Assembly: GCA_019425015.1 (NCBI GenBank)
Contig: JAHYYJ010000004.1
Coordinates: 1 to 57,434, forward strand
Length of the DNA stretch: 57,434 nucleotides
Direction: 5' to 3'
From: Collinsella sp.
Lineage (GTDB): Bacteria > Actinomycetota > Coriobacteriia > Coriobacteriales > Coriobacteriaceae
Both the position numbers and the translations under genes were made by a program. Positions within the stretch are counted from its first letter, which is position 1, and each line of letters starts with the position of its first letter. Below are positions 16,269 through 23,501 of this stretch, piece by piece. The notes beneath the pieces are model-generated. The model did no database searches. It had not been told where the DNA came from and was given only the letters and a program-made list of their open reading frames with translations.

Positions 16269-17780
16269 ATGGCTACGTTCTTTCCCGGTGAGTCCCACAC
16301 GTTTTCGGAGTATCTGCTGGTCCCTGGTTACTCGTCCTCGCAGTGCATCCCCAACAACGTCTCTCTTAAGACGCCGCTAACCCGCTTTAAGCGCGGTGAG
16401 AAGCCGGCAATCACCTTGAACATCCCCATGGTTTCCGCCATCATGCAGTCCGTCTCGGGCGTCGACATGGGTGTCGCGCTCGCTACCGAGGGCGGCCTGT
16501 CCTTCATTTACGGTTCCCAGAGCGCCGAGTCCGAGGCCGCCATGGTCAAGGCCGTCAAGGATCACAAGGCCGGCTTCGTTCAGTCCGATTCCACGCTGAC
16601 CCCCGACATGACCATGGAGCAGGTCATCGAGCTCAAGGAGAAGACCGGTCACTCCACCATGCCGGTCACCGACGACGGCACTCCCAAGGGTAAGCTCCTG
16701 GGCATCGTCACCAGCCGTGACTATCGCCCCAGCCGCGATGACCACCAGACGAAGGTCTCCGAGTTCATGACCCCGCGTGAGCAGCTCATCGTGGGCGACA
16801 AGAACATCAGCCTCAAGGTTGCCAACGACGTCATCTGGGACAACAAGCTCAACGCCTTGCCCATCGTCGACGACTACGATCACCTGATGGGCATCGTCTT
16901 CCGCAAGGACTACGACAGCCACAAGACCAACCCCAACGAGCTGCTCGACGGCGACAAGCGCTACATGGTCGGTGCCGGTATCAACACCCGCGACTATGCC
17001 GAGCGCGTGCCGCTGCTCATCGAGGCCGGCGCCGATGTCCTGTGCATCGACTCCTCCGAGGGCTTCAGCGAGTGGCAGAAGCGCACCATCGAGTGGATTC
17101 GCGCCAACTACGGTGAGGACGTCAAGGTCGGTGCCGGTAACGTCGTCGACGCCGAGGGCTTCCGCTTCCTGGCAGACTGCGGCGCTGACTTCATCAAGGT
17201 CGGTATCGGCGGCGGTTCCATCTGCATCACCCGTGAGACCAAGGGTATCGGTCGTGGTCAAGCCACCGCGCTGATCGACGTCTGTCGCGCTCGCGACGAG
17301 TACTACGAGGAGACCGGCGTCTACGTGCCCGTGTGCTCCGACGGCGGCATCGTCTACGACTACCACATGACGCTCGCCCTTGCCATGGGCGCCGACTTTA
17401 TGATGCTGGGCCGCTACTTCGCCCGCTTTGACGAGAGCCCGACTGAGCGCGTCAACGTCAACGGCCAGTACATGAAGGAGTACTGGGGCGAGGGTTCTGC
17501 GCGTGCCCGCAACTGGCAGCGCTACGACCTGGGCGGCGCCGCGAAGCTCAGCTTCGTCGAGGGTGTCGACTCCTACGTTCCCTACGCCGGTTCCCTCAAG
17601 GACGGCGTGGGCGGCACGCTCTACAAGGTCAAGTCCACGATGTGCAACTGCGGTGCCCTTTCGATCCCCGAGCTCCAGGAAAAGGCACGCCTGACCCTGG
17701 TGAGCTCGACCTCGATCGTCGAAGGCGGCGCCCACGACGTAGTCGTAAAGGATTCGCAGCAGTCTGTGTCTTACCGCTAA
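16269..17780 (+). CDS. guaB: IMP dehydrogenase
   Basis: Catalyses NAD-dependent oxidation of IMP to XMP, the committed step of GMP synthesis. The 503 residues show a TIM barrel interrupted by two CBS domains (about 100-230, ending in LLGIVTSRDY and LMGIVFRKDY). The catalytic loop GIGGGSICITRETKG has the nucleophile Cys at 319; the common form is GxGPGSxCTTR, so Gly replaces Pro and Ile replaces Thr. The flap and active-site segments (CSDGGI, MMLGRYFA, EGVDSYVPYAG) are intact. ATG 16269 follows AAAAAGGAGAAAC. It is a single-gene unit, ended by a strong hairpin at 17831. Confidence 0.95.
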   Translation: MATFFPGESHTFSEYLLVPGYSSSQCIPNNVSLKTPLTRFKRGEKPAITLNIPMVSAIMQSVSGVDMGVALATEGGLSFIYGSQSAESEAAMVKAVKDHKAGFVQSDSTLTPDMTMEQVIELKEKTGHSTMPVTDDGTPKGKLLGIVTSRDYRPSRDDHQTKVSEFMTPREQLIVGDKNISLKVANDVIWDNKLNALPIVDDYDHLMGIVFRKDYDSHKTNPNELLDGDKRYMVGAGINTRDYAERVPLLIEAGADVLCIDSSEGFSEWQKRTIEWIRANYGEDVKVGAGNVVDAEGFRFLADCGADFIKVGIGGGSICITRETKGIGRGQATALIDVCRARDEYYEETGVYVPVCSDGGIVYDYHMTLALAMGADFMMLGRYFARFDESPTERVNVNGQYMKEYWGEGSARARNWQRYDLGGAAKLSFVEGVDSYVPYAGSLKDGVGGTLYKVKSTMCNCGALSIPELQEKARLTLVSSTSIVEGGAHDVVVKDSQQSVSYR

Positions 17781-17830
17781 GATAAGAGCTGCACATAAAG
17801 GTTGAGCTTCAACCACGTTATTTAGATAAA

Positions 17831-17861
17831 GCGAGATGCCTGCAAGTCGCAGGCATCTCGC
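17831..17861 (+). terminator. intrinsic terminator after guaB
   Basis: Perfect 13-bp stem (GCGAGATGCCTGC and its complement) with a five-base loop AAGTC, followed by a short, interrupted T-rich run. It lies 50 bases after the guaB stop. Confidence 0.75.
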
Positions 17862-17898
17862 TTGTCGTATTTGCTATCATCATGCGAGTTAACGATGT

Positions 17899-18016
17899 GG
17901 CGGGGCGTTCTTACCTTTGCTCGCTGCAAGTTCCGCACGAGCCGAAGAGCACTTAATGTGCTCTTCGTGCGAGCAGGACTGTCCGCAGCAGCTAGTAAAG
18001 GTAAGAACGCCCCGCC
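17899..18016 (+). promoter_or_regulatory. highly structured leader of leuS
   Basis: A perfect 20-bp inverted repeat (17899-17918 with 17997-18016) encloses 78 bases. These fold into three smaller hairpins: GCTCG/CGAGC at about 17919-17942, CGAAGAGCAC/GTGCTCTTCG at 17943-17967 with loop TTAAT, and TGCG/CGCA with GGAC-TG-TCC-like pairing at about 17968-17987. This makes a four-way junction ending 27 bases before the leuS start. The T-box consensus (GGTGGNACCGCG) is absent. It may be a novel cis-acting RNA or a structured repeat; the base-pairing is seen, the function is not known. Confidence 0.6.
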
Positions 18017-18042
18017 CCAACCCAGCTAACAAAGGAGCTGAT

Positions 18043-20619
18043 ATGTGCGATTGCACAGATCATAAGGATGAGATCCCTGCCTACGACGCGCAGGCTATTG
18101 AGTCCAAGTGGATGAAGGCCTGGGAGGACTCCAACCTCTTTGCTGTCGACACCGACGACAGCAAGCCCAAGAAGTATGTGCTTGAGATGTTCCCGTATCC
18201 GTCGGGCGACCTGCACATGGGCCACGCGCGCAACTATACCATCGGCGATGCCATGGCCCGTCAGGCCCGCATGCGCGGCTTTGACGTGCTGCACCCTATC
18301 GGCTTCGATGCCTTTGGCCTGCCCGCCGAGAACGCCGCCATCAAGCACAATACGCAGGCTGCCGCCTGGACGTATAAGAATATGGACCAGGCGCTCGCCA
18401 CGATGAAGCGCATGGGCTTCTCCTACGATCTGGATCGCATGGTCAAGACCTGCAGCCCCGACTACTACCGCTGGGGTCAGTGGATCTTTGAGAAGCTGTG
18501 GGAAAAGGGCCTGGTCTACCGCAAGAAGAACCCGGTTAATTGGTGCCCCAACTGCAAGACCGTTCTGGCCAACGAGCAGGTCACCGAGGGCAAGTGCTGG
18601 CGCTGCGGCACCGAGCCCGAGAAGCGCGACCTCGAGCAGTGGTATTTCAAGATCACCGAGTACTCCCAGGAGCTGCTCGACGACCTGGAGAAGCTCCCCG
18701 GCTGGCCCGAGCGCGTCAAGCAGATGCAGGCCAACTGGATCGGCCGCTCAGAGGGCGCCGAGGTCGACTTTACCCTGTGCGACCAGGATGGCGAGCCCAT
18801 CGAGGGCGACGAGGGCAAGATCACCGTCTTCACCACGCGTGCTGACACCCTGTTTGGCGTGTCCTTCTTTGTTCTGGCCCCCGAGTACGCTCGTCTGCAC
18901 GAGCTCGTCGAGGGCACGGAGTACGAGGAGGCCGTCACCAAGATCGTCGAGGACTCCAAGCATATCTCTGCCGTCGAGCGTGCCCAGGGCACCCTCGAGA
19001 AGCACGGTGCCTTTACCGGCCGCTACGTGGTGAATCCCGTCAACGGCGAGAAGGTCCCCGTGTGGGTTGCCGACTATGTCGTGGCCGACTACGGTACCGG
19101 CGCCGTCATGGCCGTTCCCTGCGGCGACCAGCGCGACTTTGAGTTTGCCCGCAAGTACGACCTGCCGATCGTGCCGATTATTCTGGACGACGACGACCGT
19201 GCTGCCGTCGAGGCCAGCGGTGAGACCATCGATACCTTCCATGCCGAGACCGTCGACTGGGATTGCGCTCACGCTGCCGAGGGCACGCTCGTCCAGTCCG
19301 GCAAGTACACCGGCATGCGCGGCGGCAAGCACTCCGAGGGCGAGGCTGCCATCGTGGCTGACCTCGAGGCCATGGGCTGCGGCCGTCGTAAGGTCGAGTT
19401 CCGCCTGCGTGACTGGCTCATCAGCCGTCAGCGCTATTGGGGCAACCCCATCCCGGCCATCCACTGCGAGCACTGCGGCATCGTACCCGTGCCCGAGGAT
19501 CAGCTGCCTGTGACGCTGCCCGAGAACCTGGACTTGGGCGCCGGCGAGACCCTCGCCGAGTGCAAGGATTTCTACGAGACCACCTGCCCGGTCTGCGGTC
19601 GCCCGGCCAAGCGCGAGACCGATACCATGGACACCTTCACCTGCTCCAGCTGGTATTACCTGCGCTATACCGACCCGCACAACACCGAGCTGCCTTTCTC
19701 CCGCGAGGCGGCAGACCGTTGGATGCCCGTCGATAACTACATCGGTGGCATTGAGCACGCCATTCTGCACCTGCTCTACAGCCGCTTCTTTACCAAGGCG
19801 CTGCGCGACCTGGGCCTGCTGAGCGTGGATGAGCCCTTCACCAACCTGCTGTGCCAGGGTATGGTCAAGGACGAGAACGGCGACACCATGTCCAAGTCCA
19901 AGGGCAACGTCGTGCCCCCGAGCTCGGTTATCGAGCCCTACGGCGCCGACACCATGCGTCTGGCGATCCTGTTTATCGCCCCGCCCGAGAAGGACTTCGA
20001 CTGGGATCCCAAGGCCGTCGAGGGCGCCAACCGCTTCATCAAGCGCGCTTGGCGTATCGTGTGGCAGCTCGTCCAGTCGGGTGACGCCAACGTGGCCTTC
20101 GACAAGTCCGTGCTCGACGAGACCGCGATGAAGCTCTACCGCGAGCGTCACCGCACCATTGCCAAATGCACCGAGGACTTCGATCGCGGCCAGTTCAACA
20201 CCGCGATCTCGGCCGTCATGGAGCTCGTCAACGCGGCGAGCGCCTACCTCAACGCCACCGAGGGTGCTGACCGCGACAAGGCCCTGTGCTACGGCGTGGC
20301 CAAGGACATCGTGAGCGTCCTGGCGCCCATCTGCCCGTTCTGGGCTGACGAGCTGTGGCACGAGGCACTCGGCTGCGAGGGCAACGCCTACACCGCCGCC
20401 TGGCCCGAGTTCGACCTGGCCGAGTCCGTCGAGGACACGGTGCAGATCGTCGTCCAGGTACTCGGCAAGGTCCGTGGCCGCATCGACGTGGCCCGCGATG
20501 CCTCCAACGAGGAAATGCAGGCTTCCGCTGAGGAAGCCGTCGCCAAGTGGCTCGAGGGCAAGACGGTCGTCAAGGCTATCTGCGTGCCCGGCAAGCTGGT
20601 CAACCTGGTGGTCAAGTAA
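18043..20619 (+). CDS. leuS: leucyl-tRNA synthetase
   Basis: Class I aminoacyl-tRNA synthetase that charges tRNA-Leu. The 858 residues carry the HIGH motif as HMGH (58-61, in DLHMGHARNYTIG), a CP1 editing domain in the middle, two zinc-like cysteine clusters (CPNC..CWRC and CEHC..CPVC), the KMSKS motif as TMSKSKGN (Met616), and a C-terminal anticodon-binding domain. I placed the start at ATG 18043, eight bases after AAAGGAG, rather than at in-frame codons inside the structured leader. The frame does stay open through part of that leader. The Cys-rich start (MCDCTDHKDE) is unusual. A terminator follows at 20649. Confidence 0.95.
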   Translation: MCDCTDHKDEIPAYDAQAIESKWMKAWEDSNLFAVDTDDSKPKKYVLEMFPYPSGDLHMGHARNYTIGDAMARQARMRGFDVLHPIGFDAFGLPAENAAIKHNTQAAAWTYKNMDQALATMKRMGFSYDLDRMVKTCSPDYYRWGQWIFEKLWEKGLVYRKKNPVNWCPNCKTVLANEQVTEGKCWRCGTEPEKRDLEQWYFKITEYSQELLDDLEKLPGWPERVKQMQANWIGRSEGAEVDFTLCDQDGEPIEGDEGKITVFTTRADTLFGVSFFVLAPEYARLHELVEGTEYEEAVTKIVEDSKHISAVERAQGTLEKHGAFTGRYVVNPVNGEKVPVWVADYVVADYGTGAVMAVPCGDQRDFEFARKYDLPIVPIILDDDDRAAVEASGETIDTFHAETVDWDCAHAAEGTLVQSGKYTGMRGGKHSEGEAAIVADLEAMGCGRRKVEFRLRDWLISRQRYWGNPIPAIHCEHCGIVPVPEDQLPVTLPENLDLGAGETLAECKDFYETTCPVCGRPAKRETDTMDTFTCSSWYYLRYTDPHNTELPFSREAADRWMPVDNYIGGIEHAILHLLYSRFFTKALRDLGLLSVDEPFTNLLCQGMVKDENGDTMSKSKGNVVPPSSVIEPYGADTMRLAILFIAPPEKDFDWDPKAVEGANRFIKRAWRIVWQLVQSGDANVAFDKSVLDETAMKLYRERHRTIAKCTEDFDRGQFNTAISAVMELVNAASAYLNATEGADRDKALCYGVAKDIVSVLAPICPFWADELWHEALGCEGNAYTAAWPEFDLAESVEDTVQIVVQVLGKVRGRIDVARDASNEEMQASAEEAVAKWLEGKTVVKAICVPGKLVNLVVK

Positions 20620-20648
20620 GCGCTGCGAGCATAACTGACGCATAAAAG

Positions 20649-20683
20649 ACGAGGGGCGATCCGGTTGGGTCGTCCCTCGTTTT
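20649..20683 (+). terminator. intrinsic terminator after leuS
   Basis: An 11-bp stem with one G-U pair (ACGAGGGGCGA with TCGTCCCTCGT), loop about 10 bases, then TTTT. It separates leuS from the convergent lipoprotein gene. Confidence 0.8.
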
Positions 20684-20723
20684 GCGCTGTGTGTCCTGTT
20701 TGGCTGATGCCTAGCGCCACCTT

Positions 20724-21296
20724 CTACGGAATGTGCACCAGGTCCCTAAAGTAGACGTTGCCCGTCTGCTCCTCGAACATCCAGATGTTGAGGTAGATGT
20801 CGTTGAGGTCGTTGTTCACGTCAAAGTCCGGATCGTCGAAGGTGCCTGCAAAGGTGAGCATCGCGGTCGCTTCTTCGCCTGCGGCGACGGGCTGGCGCAT
20901 GCGCACGTCGCGGACGACACCGTTGACGTAGGCATAAGCATCAACATCGCCAAGCATCATGTCGACATCGGTGTTGTTTGTCACCGCAAAGACCAATACG
21001 GCGTCGCCGTAGCCATCCGTGTCCTTGCCCACGCAGGTAACATGGACGTTCTCGTCTGCCTCAAGGTCGATGGGGAACTGTTCTTGAGGGTCTGGACCTA
21101 AGCCCTGGGGGTCGACTCTATCTTCGTCTATTTTGTCGAAGCGCTCCGATGGCGTCGTTTTCTCGATGGCTTTGGTGCTGCCGAGATCCGGCTCGCATGG
21201 CCCGGTTTTACCATCGACGTTGCTGCAGCCCGCCAGAGCGAACGAGCAGGCCGCAATGGCGAGCGCGGTCGCGCAGAGGGTGCCTAGGCGTTTCAT
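20724..21296 (-). CDS. lipoprotein of unknown function
   Basis: A 190-residue exported protein with a typical lipoprotein signal: basic MKRLG, hydrophobic stretch, lipobox LAGC (Cys24). The mature part starts with a low-complexity acidic linker, then a domain of about 110 residues with an AVTNNTDVDMMLGDV segment that resembles the immunoglobulin-like folds of DUF4352/DUF5067-type lipoproteins. That resemblance is weak. The ATG at 21296 follows CAAGGAGGATCC. It is a single gene facing leuS, and nothing nearby suggests a role. Confidence 0.7.
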   Translation of the reverse strand: MKRLGTLCATALAIAACSFALAGCSNVDGKTGPCEPDLGSTKAIEKTTPSERFDKIDEDRVDPQGLGPDPQEQFPIDLEADENVHVTCVGKDTDGYGDAVLVFAVTNNTDVDMMLGDVDAYAYVNGVVRDVRMRQPVAAGEEATAMLTFAGTFDDPDFDVNNDLNDIYLNIWMFEEQTGNVYFRDLVHIP

Positions 21297-21559
21297 GGAT
21301 CCTCCTTGCCGTAGAGATTCTGGAAGGTTGTGCGGTCAATGCGTGCGGCAGGCTTTCTTGCTACAGAATGCCTTTCAGCTCCAGTCTGGCCGATGCGCGA
21401 CCAGGGATGGAATGCCCATAGGGCCCGATTTGGCCGGCGCGCTGGGACGCATGGCCCGTTTTGGGCCATTTGGGTGGGCGCCGCGCAGGAGTCATCGCCT
21501 AATTGTCCTATTCTTGTGGAGAAGCTGTGGGCGCGCTGACCTGCGAATTTCTTTGACGC
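21297..21559. other. gene-free stretch upstream of the rimP promoter
   Basis: Between the divergent lipoprotein gene and the rimP promoter no gene, RNA or repeat could be supported. The rimP reading frame happens to be open upstream to 21133, but that part has no ribosome binding site and no RimP similarity. Confidence 0.5.
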
Positions 21560-21588
21560 TTGCACGTTTTCGCAGGTATTGGTATAGT
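21560..21588 (+). promoter_or_regulatory. promoter of the rimP-nusA-infB operon
   Basis: TTGCAC (21560-21565) and TATAGT (21583-21588) with the ideal 17-base spacer; the -10 matches five of six consensus bases. Transcription should start near 21595, only about 20 bases before the hairpin at 21615. Confidence 0.65.
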
Positions 21589-21614
21589 TTGCTTGCAAAT
21601 GAAGTTGTAATTGA

Positions 21615-21646
21615 AAGAAGTGGGGTTTCGGCCCCGCTTCTTTTTT
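21615..21646 (+). terminator. leader terminator (attenuator) before rimP-nusA
   Basis: An 11-bp stem (AAGAAGTGGGG with CCCCGCTTCTT, one G-U pair) is followed by a run of six Ts. It lies between the promoter and the rimP ribosome binding site (GGAGGT at 21655-21660), so most transcripts would stop here unless it is read through. This fits autogenous control by NusA, but no partner antiterminator hairpin is obvious. Confidence 0.75.
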
Positions 21647-21666
21647 GTATGGACGGAGGTGCCGCA

Positions 21667-22161
21667 ATGGTCAAGACCAAGACCGAGCAGGCGATCATCG
21701 ACGCGCTCGAGGCCGTCGCTCCCCAGCACGATGTCGACATCGTCGACGTTGAGCTCGTGGGCGCCACCAAGGCCCCCTGCGTGCGTGTGCGTATCGAGGG
21801 TGCCGAGGGTCAGAGCTTGTCGCTCAACGACGTCACGGCCAATACCAAGTGGGTCGGCGACGTCATCGAGGAGCTCGACCCCATTTCTTCGAGCTACACG
21901 CTCGAGGTGTCGAGCCCGGGTATGGCGCGCCCGCTGCGCCGTCCGCGCGACTTTGCCCGCTTTGTGGGCGAGGACTGCGAGCTCACCTCCACCGCCACCG
22001 AGGGCCGTCGCAAGTACTCCGGCAAGATTGTCGCCGCGACCGAGACGAACGTGACCCTCGAGCTCGAGGACGGCGAGTCCGTCACCCTCGATTTCTCTGA
22101 TGTTAAAAAGTGCAAGTTGAAGCCCACCTACGACTTCAAGCCCGCGAAGGAAGGAAACTAA
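21667..22161 (+). CDS. rimP: ribosome maturation factor RimP
   Basis: Helps assemble the 30S subunit. The 164-residue product has the RimP N-terminal domain (VDIVDVELVGATKAPCVRVRI) and the family signature YTLEVSSPGMARPLRRPRDF, then a C-terminal SH3-like barrel. The start ATG 21667 lies six bases after GGAGGT; an ATG at 21649 is too close to the leader terminator. It is the first gene of the operon, two bases before nusA, the conserved order in many bacteria. Confidence 0.93.
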   Translation: MVKTKTEQAIIDALEAVAPQHDVDIVDVELVGATKAPCVRVRIEGAEGQSLSLNDVTANTKWVGDVIEELDPISSSYTLEVSSPGMARPLRRPRDFARFVGEDCELTSTATEGRRKYSGKIVAATETNVTLELEDGESVTLDFSDVKKCKLKPTYDFKPAKEGN

Positions 22162-22162
22162 C

Positions 22163-23410
22163 ATGGCAGCATCCGACATGATGTCCGCCCTGATGGAGCT
22201 TTGCCAGGAGAGGCACATCGACCAGCTCTACCTGATCGACCGCCTGGAGCAGTCGCTCGCCAAGAGCTATGCCGAGATCTTGCATCTTGAGTGGGGCGCC
22301 AAGGTGACCATCGACCGCACCACCGGCAAGATCTACGTTTACCGTCTGGAGCCGATCGACGATTCCATGGACGAGGAGGGCAACTTCACCGAGTTCGAGG
22401 AGATCGACGTCACCCCCAAGAACACGAGCCGCATCGCCGCTCAGCACGCCAAGGCCGAGATCAACGCCATCGTGCGTAACTCCGCCCGCGAGCAGATCTA
22501 CGAGGAGTTCTCCGGTCGTATCGGTGACCTCATCAGCGGTACCGTGCTGCAGTCCACGCCCGACTTCACGATCGTAAAGATCCGCGATGGCGTCGAGGCC
22601 GAGCTGCCGCATTTTGACCAGCGCCGTTACGAGAACGAGCGCAACGAGCGTCCGATGGGCGAGCGCTATCTGCACAACCAGCACATCAAGGCCGTGATCA
22701 TCGACGTTCGCGACCCCAACTCCAACTTGCAGCCGGTTCGCGGCGAGCACAGCCGTCCGCCGATTGTCATCTCCCGTACCCACCCCGAGCTCATGCGTCG
22801 TCTGTTTGAGCAGGAGGTGCCCGAGATCTATGAGGGCACCGTCCAGATCAAGTCGATCGCCCGCGAGCCCGGTCAGCGCTCCAAGGTCGCCGTCCACTCG
22901 CTCGACGACCGTCTGGATCCCGTGGGCGCCTGCGTCGGCCCCAAGGGCAGCCGTGTTCGCGCTGTCGTGGGCGAGCTCCGTGGCGAGCGCGTCGACGTCA
23001 TCCTTTGGGATGCCGATCCTGCCGTCTACGTCGCCAACGCCCTGTCGCCCGCCAAGGTCACCCGTGTCCTCATCGACGAGGAGAAGGCCTACGCCGGCGT
23101 CATCGTGCCCGACGACCAGCTGTCCCTCGCCATCGGCAAGGAGGGCCAGAACGCCCGCCTCGCCGCGCGCCTGACCGGCTGGCACATCGACATCAAGTCC
23201 GAAACGCTTGCCGCCGACATCCTCAAGAACGTTCCCGTTCACGAGGAGCCCGCCGCCGACCTGATCGGTGACGAGGAGGACGAGGACGTCCGCCGCTGCG
23301 AGTACGTGTCCGAGGACGGCATCCAGTGCCGCAACCAGGCTCGTCCCGGCTCCCGTTTCTGCGGTGTCCACGACACCGACGCCTTCGATGATGCGGAGGA
23401 CCTGATCTAG
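22163..23410 (+). CDS. nusA: transcription factor NusA with C-terminal zinc-finger-like tail
   Basis: Binds RNA polymerase and RNA to control pausing, termination and antitermination. The order is: N-terminal RNAP-binding domain (about 1-125), S1 domain (about 135-200), two KH domains (about 225-350; GPKGSRVRAVVGEL and LSLAIGKEGQNARLAARLTGW). Past the KH2 domain is an acidic linker and a cysteine motif C379-x9-C389-x10-C400-x2-H403, a C3H pattern like the WRC/DUF5763 class of zinc-binding motifs. I do not know this tail from standard NusA. The YlxR gene that often sits between nusA and infB is absent here. Confidence 0.93.
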   Translation: MAASDMMSALMELCQERHIDQLYLIDRLEQSLAKSYAEILHLEWGAKVTIDRTTGKIYVYRLEPIDDSMDEEGNFTEFEEIDVTPKNTSRIAAQHAKAEINAIVRNSAREQIYEEFSGRIGDLISGTVLQSTPDFTIVKIRDGVEAELPHFDQRRYENERNERPMGERYLHNQHIKAVIIDVRDPNSNLQPVRGEHSRPPIVISRTHPELMRRLFEQEVPEIYEGTVQIKSIAREPGQRSKVAVHSLDDRLDPVGACVGPKGSRVRAVVGELRGERVDVILWDADPAVYVANALSPAKVTRVLIDEEKAYAGVIVPDDQLSLAIGKEGQNARLAARLTGWHIDIKSETLAADILKNVPVHEEPAADLIGDEEDEDVRRCEYVSEDGIQCRNQARPGSRFCGVHDTDAFDDAEDLI

Positions 23411-23501
23411 CGCGCGGTCGCGCCGGGCAGGTTCCGGCGCGTCTCCCACGCTCGTTCAGTCTCTAGGCACCCAAGGTGCCAGAAAGGGTAGGTGAAGTCA
23501 T

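Noticed and set aside
17899..18016. T-box riboswitch before leuS
   Set aside because: The conserved T-box (GGTGGNACCGCG) and a terminator/antiterminator pair are not present.
21133..21666. Longer rimP start
   Set aside because: The upstream frame overlaps the lipoprotein gene, the promoter and the leader terminator, and has no RimP similarity.
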